A stretch of DNA of 8,945 bases, taken from WHTB01 sp050699035. GTDB lineage: Bacteria > Actinomycetota > Actinomycetes > Propionibacteriales > Nocardioidaceae. Both the position numbers and the translations under genes were made by a program. The stretch covers positions 1-8,945 of the forward strand of contig JBOHDE010000167.1 of the NCBI GenBank assembly GCA_050699035.1. Direction: 5' to 3'. The number at the start of each line of letters is the position of its first letter. Within the stretch, counting starts at the first letter, position 1. Of the stretch, positions 1-5,502 are shown piece after piece. The notes under the pieces are model-generated. The model was not told where the DNA came from and ran no database searches. It saw only the letters and a program-made list of their open reading frames with translations.

Positions 1-59
1 GTCGCCGCCAACTCGTCACACTCAACGGGATGGGTCTGGGTGCGATTGGAGGGAATGCT

Positions 60-76
60 CTGCCGTCTGGCAGAAT
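60..76 (+). promoter_or_regulatory. Candidate extended -10 promoter for rpsP within an inverted repeat
   Basis: TGG at 68-70 followed by CAGAAT at 71-76 fits an extended -10 element (TGn plus a hexamer matching TATAAT at four positions). A CTGCC/GGCAG inverted repeat (60-64 and 69-73, 4-base loop) overlaps it. A TTGGAG at 45-50 could be a weak -35, but the 20-bp spacing is long. The predicted transcript would have a leader of about 125 nt. The same element, with one base changed in the hexamer, precedes rplS, which raises confidence that it is functional. The promoter assignment is inference. Confidence 0.45.
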
Positions 77-150
77 GGCGGGTCGAGTCCGACGTGCTGT
101 GGTCCCTCTCACCCGGTACGCCGCGTCCACCGAGCGTTCCGCCCCGTGTC

Positions 151-178
151 CCCACGCGTGGGTATGGCCCTCACCCAC
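151..178 (+). promoter_or_regulatory. rpsP leader with two mutually exclusive hairpins
   Basis: The 5' leader of rpsP contains the 12-base palindrome CCCACGCGTGGG at 151-162. Its right half also belongs to a second stem, GTGGGT (158-163) with ACCCAC (173-178) around a 9-base loop. The two foldings cannot coexist, so the leader could switch between structures just upstream of the AGGGAG ribosome binding site at 191-196. I do not recognise a known ribosomal-protein leader family here. The rest of 1-207 shows no convincing gene. Confidence 0.3.
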
Positions 179-207
179 ACCAAAACCGTTAGGGAGACAC
201 CACACCC

Positions 208-1197
208 GTGGCCGTCAAGATTCGCCTGAAGCGCATGGGCAAGATCCGTGCGCCGTTCTACCGCATCGTCGTTGCCGACTCGCGCACCAAGCGTGACGGT
301 CGGGTCATCGAGGAGATCGGCACCTACAACCCCAAGGCCGACCCGTCGGTCATCCACGTCAACTCCGAGCGGGCGCAGTACTGGCTCGGCGTCGGCGCGC
401 AACCCAGCGAGCCCGTTGCCGCGATCCTCAAGCTCACCGGCGACTGGCAGCAGTACAAGGGTGAGCCGGCCCCGCCGCCGCTGCTCGTCGCCGAGCCGAA
501 GAAGGACAAGACCGAGATCTTCAACGAGGCGTTGAAGGAGGCTCAGTCCGAGCCCAAGTCGGAGGCCGTGACCAAACGCCGGGCCAAGAAGGCCGAGGCA
601 CCGAAGGCCGACGAGTCGAGGGCCGCGGAGCCCAAGGCCGTGGAGCCGAAGGCCGCGGAGCCGAAGGCTGACGAGGCCGACCAGCCGCGTGGGGTCGCCG
701 ACAAGGCCGTCGCCGAGGGGCCGCATGGTCCCGACTCGGCCGCGGCGCTGGAGGACGGCTCGGCGCCGGCGGGCTTCGAGATCAAGGGCAACGCCGACTC
801 GATGAAGTTCCACGCTCCGAGCAGCCCGTGGTACGACCGCACGGTCGCCGAGGTGTGGTTCCGTACGGCGGAGGCGGCCGAGAAGGCCGGTTTCGTCAAC
901 GCCGAGACGACTGAGAAGGCCGGGGACGCCGCGGAGCCGAAGGCTGACGAGGCCGACCAGCCGCGTGGGGTCGCCGACAAGGCCGTCGCCGAGGGGCCGC
1001 ATGGTCCCGACTCGGCCGCGGCGCTGGAGGACGGCTCGGCGCCGGCGGGCTTCGAGATCAAGGGCAACGCCGACTCGATGAAGTTCCACGCTCCGAGCAG
1101 CCCGTGGTACGACCGCACGGTCGCCGAGGTGTGGTTCCGTACGGCGGAGGCGGCCGAGAAGGCCGGTTTCGTCAACGCCGAGAAGGCCGAGGCCTGA
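208..1197 (+). CDS. rpsP: 30S ribosomal protein bS16 with long C-terminal tail carrying a duplicated domain
   Basis: This is bS16, a 30S protein that stabilises the 5' domain of 16S rRNA during assembly. Residues 1 to about 85 are the S16 core, recognisable from the N-terminal VKIRLKRMGKIRAPFYRIVV, then GRVIEEIGTYNP and the SERAQYWLGVGAQPS stretch. The protein has 329 residues; bS16 is usually about 80-90, and actinobacterial versions often near 140-170. After the core comes a Lys/Glu/Ala/Pro-rich linker (about 90-165) with three AxEPK pentads at 139-153. Two identical copies of a small domain follow, roughly 184-231 and 276-323, each holding IKGNADSMKFHAP, WYDRTVAEVWF and AEKAGF. I recall similar modules on other actinobacterial ribosomal protein tails, annotated by NCBI as a 'sunset' domain; its function is unknown to me. 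The GTG start is set by AGGGAG at 191-196 and the conserved MAVKIRL N-terminus. It is the first gene of the cluster, 4 bp ahead of the KH gene. Confidence 0.93.
   Translation: MAVKIRLKRMGKIRAPFYRIVVADSRTKRDGRVIEEIGTYNPKADPSVIHVNSERAQYWLGVGAQPSEPVAAILKLTGDWQQYKGEPAPPPLLVAEPKKDKTEIFNEALKEAQSEPKSEAVTKRRAKKAEAPKADESRAAEPKAVEPKAAEPKADEADQPRGVADKAVAEGPHGPDSAAALEDGSAPAGFEIKGNADSMKFHAPSSPWYDRTVAEVWFRTAEAAEKAGFVNAETTEKAGDAAEPKADEADQPRGVADKAVAEGPHGPDSAAALEDGSAPAGFEIKGNADSMKFHAPSSPWYDRTVAEVWFRTAEAAEKAGFVNAEKAEA
622..666 (+). repeat. Three tandem 15-bp units in the rpsP linker
   Basis: Three in-frame units related to GCCGCGGAGCCGAAG lie at 622-636, 637-651 and 652-666, encoding AAEPK, AVEPK and AAEPK. 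A further copy lies at 928-942. The larger 256-bp duplication begins exactly at the third unit, so these short units are plausible sites for the slippage or recombination that made it. Confidence 0.8.
652..1183 (+). repeat. Perfect 256-bp direct repeat inside rpsP
   Basis: Bases 652-907 and 928-1183 are identical when compared base by base, at an offset of 276 bp (exactly 92 codons) with a 20-bp unique spacer at 908-927. Both copies are read in the same frame, giving residues 149-233 and 241-325. The lack of even synonymous differences points to a very recent duplication, gene conversion or an assembly artefact. Confidence 0.95.
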
Positions 1198-1201
1198 TCC
1201 A

Positions 1202-1444
1202 GTGCTGGCGGAGGCTCTCGAGCACCTGGTACGCGGCATCGTCCGCAGTCCTGACGACGTCAGCGTGCGTTCGAAGGAGACCCGTCGTGGCCGGCTGCTC
1301 GAGGTACGTGTTCACCCGGACGACCTCGGCAAGGTGATCGGCCGCGCCGGCCGTACGGCGACCGCTCTGCGCACGGTGATCGGTGCCCTGGCCGGCAAGG
1401 GCGGTGCGCGGGTCGACTTCGTGGATGTGGACCGGAGGCGCTAG
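1202..1444 (+). CDS. khpA: KhpA-type KH-domain RNA-binding protein
   Basis: This 80-residue protein consists almost entirely of one KH domain. The diagnostic GxxG loop is GRAG at residues 47-50, within LGKVIGRAGRTATALRTVI (residues 42-60), the typical KhpA/YlqC signature. Family members are small RNA-binding proteins, often paired with the KhpB/Jag protein, and act as RNA chaperones influencing cell division and translation. It sits between rpsP and rimM, the conserved position for this family. The GTG start lies 4 bp after the rpsP stop with only a weak purine-rich site, so translational coupling is likely. Its last codons (VDVDRRR and the TAG stop) lie within the first unit of the 58-bp tandem array. 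Confidence 0.9.
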   Translation: MLAEALEHLVRGIVRSPDDVSVRSKETRRGRLLEVRVHPDDLGKVIGRAGRTATALRTVIGALAGKGGARVDFVDVDRRR

Positions 1445-1625
1445 CCGACGGGCCGCAGGAACGAAGCATGGGCTCAGCGTGGATGTGGACCGGAGGCGCT
1501 AGCCGACGGGCCGCAGGAACGAAGCATGGGCTCAGCGTGGATGTGGACCGGAGGCGCTAGCCGACGGGCCGCAGGAACGAAGCATGGGCTCAGCGTGGAT
1601 GTGGACCGGAGGCGCTAGCCGACGG
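1421..1625 (+). repeat. 58-bp tandem repeat array (3 full copies plus a 31-bp partial copy)
   Basis: Units begin at 1421, 1479, 1537 and 1595 with GTGGATGTGGACCGGAGGCG. The first three are 58 bp and identical; the fourth matches for 31 bp, to 1625, then diverges into the rimM ribosome binding region. The first unit contains the coding end and TAG stop of the KH gene, so the tail of that gene was copied into the spacer. Each unit contains a GGAGG, an AGGA six bases before an ATG, and a possible 7-bp stem with one bulge (GCTAGCC with GGCTCAGC, e.g. 1440-1446 and 1471-1478). The unit is not a multiple of three, so the copies do not extend one reading frame. Confidence 0.95.
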
Positions 1626-1642
1626 ACCTGCAGGGAGACGAT

Positions 1643-2167
1643 GTGGAGCTGGTGATCGGGCGGATCGGCCGCGCTCATGGCATCCGGGGCGAGCTGTCGG
1701 TCGACGTCCGCACCGACGACCAAGATGCGCGTTTCGCGGTGGGTACGGTCGTCGCGACCGACCCGGCGTCGGCCGGTCCGCTCACGATCACGGCCACCCG
1801 CCCGCACAGCGGCCGGCTGCTGGTGCAGTTCGAGCAGGTCGCCGACCGAACCGCGGCCGAGGGCCTGCGCGGCGTACTCCTGGTCGCCGACATCGACGAT
1901 GACGCCGGCGACGACGGCTACTACCCCCATCAGCTGGTCGGTCTGCGGGTCGTCACTGAAGCCGGCGACGAGGTCGGCGAGGTGCGCGATGTGCAGTCGG
2001 CGCCGGCGCACGACCTGCTCGTCGTGCGGCGAGACGACGGCGGCGAGGCCCTGGTGCCGTTCGTCACGGCGCTGGTGCCCGACGTCGACCTCGCGTCCGG
2101 CCGGCTGGTGGTTGCCGACCGTCCGGGTCTGCTGCGTCCCGACGAGGCCGACTCAGCGGAGGGCTGA
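1643..2167 (+). CDS. rimM: 16S rRNA processing protein RimM
   Basis: RimM is a cytoplasmic assembly factor that binds ribosomal protein uS19 and helps mature the 30S head domain. The 174 residues match the usual family length. The N-terminal RimM barrel begins with VIGRIGRAHGIRGELSVDV (residues 4-22), the family hallmark. A PRC-barrel follows from about residue 93, starting YYPHQLVGLRVV and ending near VTALVPDVDL at 141-150. The GTG start is preferred because AGGGAG at 1632-1637 sits 5 bp upstream and the protein then begins directly with the conserved ELVIGRIG; an ATG at 1641 is in another frame. It lies 2 bp before trmD, and is separated from khpA by the 58-bp repeats. Confidence 0.95.
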   Translation: MELVIGRIGRAHGIRGELSVDVRTDDQDARFAVGTVVATDPASAGPLTITATRPHSGRLLVQFEQVADRTAAEGLRGVLLVADIDDDAGDDGYYPHQLVGLRVVTEAGDEVGEVRDVQSAPAHDLLVVRRDDGGEALVPFVTALVPDVDLASGRLVVADRPGLLRPDEADSAEG

Positions 2168-2169
2168 CC

Positions 2170-3363
2170 ATGCGCGTCGACGTCGTGTCGATCTTCCCCG
2201 ACTACCTGGCGCCGCTCGACCTCTCGCTGGTCGGCAAGGCCCGTGAGTCTGGGCTGCTCGACCTGCGCACGCACGACTTGCGGCAGTGGACCCACGACCG
2301 GCACCGGACCGTCGACGACACGCCGTACGGCGGCGGCGCCGGCATGGTGATGAGGCCCGAACCGTGGGGCGAGGCGCTCGACGACCTGGTCCCCTCCGGC
2401 ACCGAGCGCCCGCCGCGGCTGCTGGTGTTGACGCCTTCGGGTCGGCCGTTCACCCAGGCGGCCGCCGAACAGCTCGCAGCCGAGCCGTGGCTGGTGCTCG
2501 CCTGCGGCCGCTACGAGGGCATCGACGAGCGCGTCGTCTCGTACGCCCGTACCCGGATGCCGGTCGAGGAGATCAGCGTCGGCGACTATGTCCTCAACGG
2601 GGGCGAGGTCGCCGCGCTGGTGGTGATCGAGGCGGTGGCGCGGCTGTTGCCGGGCTTCCTGGGCAACCCCGAGTCGCTGGCCGAGGAGTCGCACGCGACC
2701 GGCGGTTTGCTGGAGTACCCGGTCTACACGAAGCCGCCGCTGTGGCGCGGCCTCGACGTACCCGAGGTGCTGCTGTCCGGCGACCACGGCCGCGTCGCGC
2801 GCTGGCGGCAGGAGCAGGCGTTGCGGCGTACGGCGGCCCGGCGGCCCGACCTGGTCAGCCCGTCGGAGGCGCTTGGTGACGACGTCGTGGCGGCGTTCGA
2901 CGAGCGGCTTGTGGTCACGACGGCGGTGCCGGCCGATGCCGCCGAGATCCTGACCCTGCAGCGCTGTTGCTGGGTGGCCGAGGCGCAGGCCAACGACGCG
3001 CTGGACATCCCGCCGCTGGTCGAGACGTTGGCGGACGTACGGGCCGGGTTGGACGTGTGGACGACCGTCGTCGTACGTCTCGACGGACGCCTGGTCGGCT
3101 CGGTGCGGTGGCGGCGCGAGTCCGACACCTGGGTGGTCGGGCGCCTGATGGTGGTGCCGGACCTGCACGGTCGTGGGCTCGGCGGTCGACTGCTCGAGTA
3201 CGCCGAGGGTGCCGCTCCCGACGGTGTCTCGACGTACTCCCTGATCACCGGAGCCAGCAGCGACGACAACCTCCGGAGGTACGGCAAGGCCGGCTACCGC
3301 CCGCTGCGCGGCGGCACCGACGACCCCGGGGTGGTCCTGCTGACCAAGCCCCGGCGATCCTGA
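2170..3363 (+). CDS. trmD: tRNA (guanine37-N1)-methyltransferase TrmD fused to a GNAT acetyltransferase domain
   Basis: TrmD transfers a methyl group from S-adenosylmethionine to N1 of G37 in tRNAs, preventing +1 frameshifting. Residues 1 to about 235 are the SPOUT enzyme: VVSIFPDYLAPL (5-16), DDTPYGGGAGMVMRPEP (49-65), CGRYEGIDERV (112-122), ISVGDYVLNGGE (135-146, trefoil-knot SAM site), and LLEYPVYTKP with VPEVLLSGDH (180-206). The catalytic Asp of the family (Asp169 in E. coli) aligns with Glu173 in AEESHA. Typical TrmD is about 230-270 residues; here the 397-residue frame continues into a GNAT fold at about 246-395, with motif A MVVPDLHGRGLGGRLLEYAE (327-346) and the late NLRRYGKAGYRPL (367-379). 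The acetyl acceptor is unknown. GGAGGG at 2158-2163 supports the ATG, 2 bp after rimM. Confidence 0.93.
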   Translation: MRVDVVSIFPDYLAPLDLSLVGKARESGLLDLRTHDLRQWTHDRHRTVDDTPYGGGAGMVMRPEPWGEALDDLVPSGTERPPRLLVLTPSGRPFTQAAAEQLAAEPWLVLACGRYEGIDERVVSYARTRMPVEEISVGDYVLNGGEVAALVVIEAVARLLPGFLGNPESLAEESHATGGLLEYPVYTKPPLWRGLDVPEVLLSGDHGRVARWRQEQALRRTAARRPDLVSPSEALGDDVVAAFDERLVVTTAVPADAAEILTLQRCCWVAEAQANDALDIPPLVETLADVRAGLDVWTTVVVRLDGRLVGSVRWRRESDTWVVGRLMVVPDLHGRGLGGRLLEYAEGAAPDGVSTYSLITGASSDDNLRRYGKAGYRPLRGGTDDPGVVLLTKPRRS

Positions 3364-3401
3364 CGCCCGCTGCACTGACCCTGCGATTTATGCCGGAACG
3401 C

Positions 3402-3417
3402 CTGCCTGTGGCAGACT
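3402..3417 (+). promoter_or_regulatory. Candidate extended -10 promoter for rplS within an inverted repeat
   Basis: TGG at 3409-3411 precedes CAGACT at 3412-3417, an extended -10 arrangement. CTGCC (3402-3406) and GGCAG (3410-3414) form an inverted repeat over it. It nearly duplicates the element upstream of rpsP and lies at a similar distance from its gene, predicting a leader of about 130 nt. No good -35 is visible. It would allow rplS to be transcribed independently of the upstream cluster. Confidence 0.45.
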
Positions 3418-3454
3418 GGTCCGTCGGCGCTGCCGCCCGGTTCACAGCAGCCGC

Positions 3455-3479
3455 GGTCCTCCTGCCATGGGGGGAGGCC
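3455..3479 (+). promoter_or_regulatory. Hairpin in the rplS leader
   Basis: In the 192-bp gap between trmD and rplS, GG-CCTCC (3455-3462, with T3457 bulged) can pair with GGAGG-CC (3473-3479) around a 10-base loop. It lies inside the predicted rplS leader. No U-run follows, so a simple intrinsic terminator is unlikely. A regulatory role is only a possibility, and I recognise no known L19 leader. Confidence 0.25.
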
Positions 3480-3555
3480 GATATCCGCAGCGTCGATCGG
3501 ATGACACTCCCACATTCGTGCGTGACCCGTGGCACTTGCGAGGAAGCGATGCATC

Positions 3556-3918
3556 ATGACGAACGCCATCGACGCAGTCGACGCCGGCACCGCCCGTGAC
3601 GACCTCCCCGAGTTCCGCGCCGGCGACACCCTCAAGGTCCACGTCAAGGTGGTCGAGGGCAGCCGTTCGCGTATCCAGGCCTTCCAGGGCGTCTGCATCC
3701 GGTTGCAGGGGTCGGGCATCCGCCGCACCTTCACCGTCCGCAAGGTGAGCTTCGGTGTGGGCGTCGAGCGCACCTTCCCGCTGCACACGCCGATCATCGA
3801 CAGGGTCGAGGTCGTGACCCGCGGTGACGTCCGCCGGGCGAAGCTGTACTACCTTCGCGACCTGCGCGGCAAGGCCGCCAAGATCAAAGAGAAGCGCGCG
3901 ACCGCCCCGGTCAAATGA
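3556..3918 (+). CDS. rplS: 50S ribosomal protein bL19
   Basis: bL19 lies at the 30S-50S interface and contributes to inter-subunit bridges. The 120-residue protein matches the family length and shows its signature: FRAGDTLKVHVKVVEGSRSR (20-39), IQAFQGVCIRLQGSGIRRTF (40-59), VRKVSFGVGVERTFPLHTP (61-79) and RRAKLYYLRDLRGKAAKIKE (93-112). A GTG nine codons upstream at 3529 is also open, but GAGGAAG at 3540-3546 sits 9 bp before the ATG at 3556 and that start gives the usual N-terminus, so the shorter form is chosen. It has its own candidate promoter and a 192-bp upstream spacer, unlike the tightly packed genes before it. Confidence 0.96.
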   Translation: MTNAIDAVDAGTARDDLPEFRAGDTLKVHVKVVEGSRSRIQAFQGVCIRLQGSGIRRTFTVRKVSFGVGVERTFPLHTPIIDRVEVVTRGDVRRAKLYYLRDLRGKAAKIKEKRATAPVK

Positions 3919-3929
3919 GCCGTGCCGAC

Positions 3930-3935
3930 TAGGCT
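3930..3935 (+). promoter_or_regulatory. Candidate leaderless -10 element for the first lepB
   Basis: TAGGCT matches the actinobacterial -10 pattern TAnnnT and ends 6 bp before the GTG start at 3942. No Shine-Dalgarno sequence precedes that codon. This geometry places the transcript start at or next to the start codon, as in leaderless actinobacterial mRNAs. No clear -35 was found. Confidence 0.5.
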
Positions 3936-3941
3936 CGCTGC

Positions 3942-4739
3942 GTGACTTCAATCGACGCTGACGACTCCGACGCCACCACGCGGTCGTCATTGCCCTCGGG
4001 GGGCAACGAGCCAACTGCCGCGCGGAAGGGTGCCCGGCGTGCTGCCGGACGCCGCCGCAAGTCCGGCAAGCAGGAGCTGCCGCTGTGGCAGGAGGTCATC
4101 GTCTTGCTGGCGCTCGCCCTCGGGTTGGCGATCCTGCTCAAGTCGCTGTTCGTGCAGGCGTTCTACATCCCGTCCGAGTCCATGCAGGACACCCTGATCG
4201 TCAACGACCGCATCCTGGTGCAGAAGGTGTCGTACTGGTTCGACGCCGAGCCCGGTCGCGGCGACATCGTGGTGTTCAAGGACCCGGGTGGCTGGATCGG
4301 CGACGCGGCGACCCCCACCCCCACCGGTGTCACGCGGGCGCTGGAGTTCTTCGGCCTGTACCCCACCGGCGACCACCTGGTGAAGCGGGTGATCGGCGTC
4401 GAGGGCGACACCGTCAAGTGCTGCGACAAGCAGGGTCTGATCACCATCAACGGTGAGCCGCTCGACGAGTCGGCGTACCTCAAGCCCGGGATGACCCCGG
4501 GCGCCGGGCAGAACGGCACGTTCGAGGTCAACGTGCCCAAGGACAAGCTGTGGGTGATGGGGGACAACCGCGCCGAGTCCGCCGACTCCCGCGCCCACCT
4601 CGGCAGCCCCGGCGGCGGCTTCATCCCCGTCGACGACGTCGTCGGCAAGGTGTTCCTGACCGTGTGGCCGCTCAACCGGGCGTCCGTGACCGACCACCCG
4701 ACCGCCTTCGACGGAGTCCCGTCCAAGGCTGGGTCGTGA
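3942..4739 (+). CDS. lepB: Type I signal peptidase (first of two)
   Basis: This membrane-anchored serine protease removes signal peptides from exported proteins, acting on the outer face of the cytoplasmic membrane. The 265 residues start with a basic, disordered cytoplasmic tail (about 1-46, ending near RRAAGRRRKSGK), followed by one transmembrane helix (about 50-70). The Ser-Lys dyad is visible: Ser80 in IPSESMQDTL and Lys148 in HLVKRVIG. The conserved GDNRxxSxDSR box is at 207-217. A Cys-Cys pair (160-161) after the lysine box recurs in the second copy. The GTG start is inferred from a leaderless-type -10 six bases upstream and the absence of a Shine-Dalgarno site. It lies 23 bp after rplS and overlaps the next lepB by 4 bp (GTGA). 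Confidence 0.93.
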   Translation: MTSIDADDSDATTRSSLPSGGNEPTAARKGARRAAGRRRKSGKQELPLWQEVIVLLALALGLAILLKSLFVQAFYIPSESMQDTLIVNDRILVQKVSYWFDAEPGRGDIVVFKDPGGWIGDAATPTPTGVTRALEFFGLYPTGDHLVKRVIGVEGDTVKCCDKQGLITINGEPLDESAYLKPGMTPGAGQNGTFEVNVPKDKLWVMGDNRAESADSRAHLGSPGGGFIPVDDVVGKVFLTVWPLNRASVTDHPTAFDGVPSKAGS

Positions 4740-5482
4740 CCGACGAGCCAGCCGAGCGACCGTGGCGCCGCCTGTGGCGGTTCGTCGTCGAGTCCGTGCT
4801 CCTGGTCGCGCTGGCCGTGGTGGTCGCGGCCGTCCTCCGGGTGTTCGTGGTGCAGCCGTTCTTCGTACCCAGCGGGTCGATGCAGCCGACCATCGACAAG
4901 CACGAGCGGATCGTGGTGAAGAAGTTCGGCGAGGTCGAGCGCGGCGACGTCGTGGTGTTCGAGGACCCGGCCGCCTGGCTGCCGCCGGCCGAGCGTCCGC
5001 AGCGGCGTACGGGCGTACTCGGGCGTGGGATGGAGTTCGTCGGCCTGCTGCCGCCCAGCGACAAGGGCTACCTGGTGAAGCGGCTGATCGGCCTGCCCGG
5101 CGACCACGTGGTCTGTTGTGACGGCGACGGCCGGCTGACCGTCAACGACCAGCCGCTCGCGGAGACCGACTATCTCTTCACCGGGAACAAGCCGTCGGAG
5201 GAGCCGTTCGACGTCGTGGTGCCGCGTGACCGGGTCTGGGTGATGGGCGACCACCGGCTGAGCTCCGGTGACTCGCGGGTGCACCTGGGGCCGGAGGACC
5301 GCACCGCGTTCGTCCCGATGGACAACGTCGTGGGCCGGGCGTTCGCCGCGGTGTGGCCGATCGGGGACACCCGCTGGCTCGACCGCCCGACCACGTTCGA
5401 GGCCGTACCCAAGCCGTCGAAGCCGGCACCGGGTGAGCCAGTCGTCAACGCGCCGCCGGGCCGCTCCGATGCCCGGCGCTGA
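4736..5482 (+). CDS. lepB: Type I signal peptidase (second of two)
   Basis: This is a second signal peptidase I with the same architecture: a short N-terminal tail, one transmembrane helix (about 18-38), Ser48 in VPSGSMQPTI, Lys115 in YLVKRLIG, and the final catalytic-domain box at 171-181. That box reads GDHRLSSGDSR, with His in place of the usual Asn. A CC pair at 127-128 matches the first copy. The 248-residue length assumes the GTG whose last two bases begin the upstream stop codon; the frame is open further upstream, but that stretch is an Arg/Pro-rich shadow of the first lepB. A Pro-rich tail (225-241) follows the catalytic domain. The clear divergence of the two copies suggests an old duplication, possibly with different substrate preferences. 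The pair is presumably co-transcribed. Confidence 0.92.
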   Translation: MTDEPAERPWRRLWRFVVESVLLVALAVVVAAVLRVFVVQPFFVPSGSMQPTIDKHERIVVKKFGEVERGDVVVFEDPAAWLPPAERPQRRTGVLGRGMEFVGLLPPSDKGYLVKRLIGLPGDHVVCCDGDGRLTVNDQPLAETDYLFTGNKPSEEPFDVVVPRDRVWVMGDHRLSSGDSRVHLGPEDRTAFVPMDNVVGRAFAAVWPIGDTRWLDRPTTFEAVPKPSKPAPGEPVVNAPPGRSDARR

Positions 5483-5488
5483 GTCAAC

Positions 5489-5494
5489 TAGTCT
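5489..5494 (+). promoter_or_regulatory. Candidate -10 element for rnhB (leaderless or very short leader)
   Basis: TAGTCT fits TAnnnT and lies 8 bp before the ATG at 5503. There is no Shine-Dalgarno sequence between them, so the mRNA is probably leaderless or carries only a few untranslated bases. No clear -35 is visible. Confidence 0.4.
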
Positions 5495-5502
5495 CGATCA
5501 TC

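Noticed and set aside
109..1239. Long minus-strand reading frame (376 codons) opposite rpsP
   Set aside because: It is Arg/Leu/Gly-rich, also carries the duplication, and mirrors a clear bS16 gene; long antisense frames are expected at this GC content.
1468..1560. Short ORF (30 codons) starting at the ATG in the 58-bp repeat, with AGGA six bases upstream
   Set aside because: It is a by-product of the repeat, its frame changes between units because 58 is not divisible by three, and the peptide resembles nothing I know.
1421..1625. CRISPR array interpretation of the 58-bp repeats
   Set aside because: The units are directly adjacent with no variable spacers, overlap a coding sequence, and no cas genes are present.
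1930..3375. Minus-strand reading frame of 481 codons opposite rimM and trmD
   Set aside because: It shows no recognisable motif, is compositionally biased, and spans two well-supported genes on the other strand.
3364..3555. A small gene between trmD and rplS
   Set aside because: The frames here lack a ribosome binding site and recognisable sequence; the region is better explained as promoter and leader.
4163..5284. Minus-strand reading frame of 373 codons opposite the lepB pair
   Set aside because: It is antisense to two genes with intact catalytic motifs and has a biased, motif-free translation.
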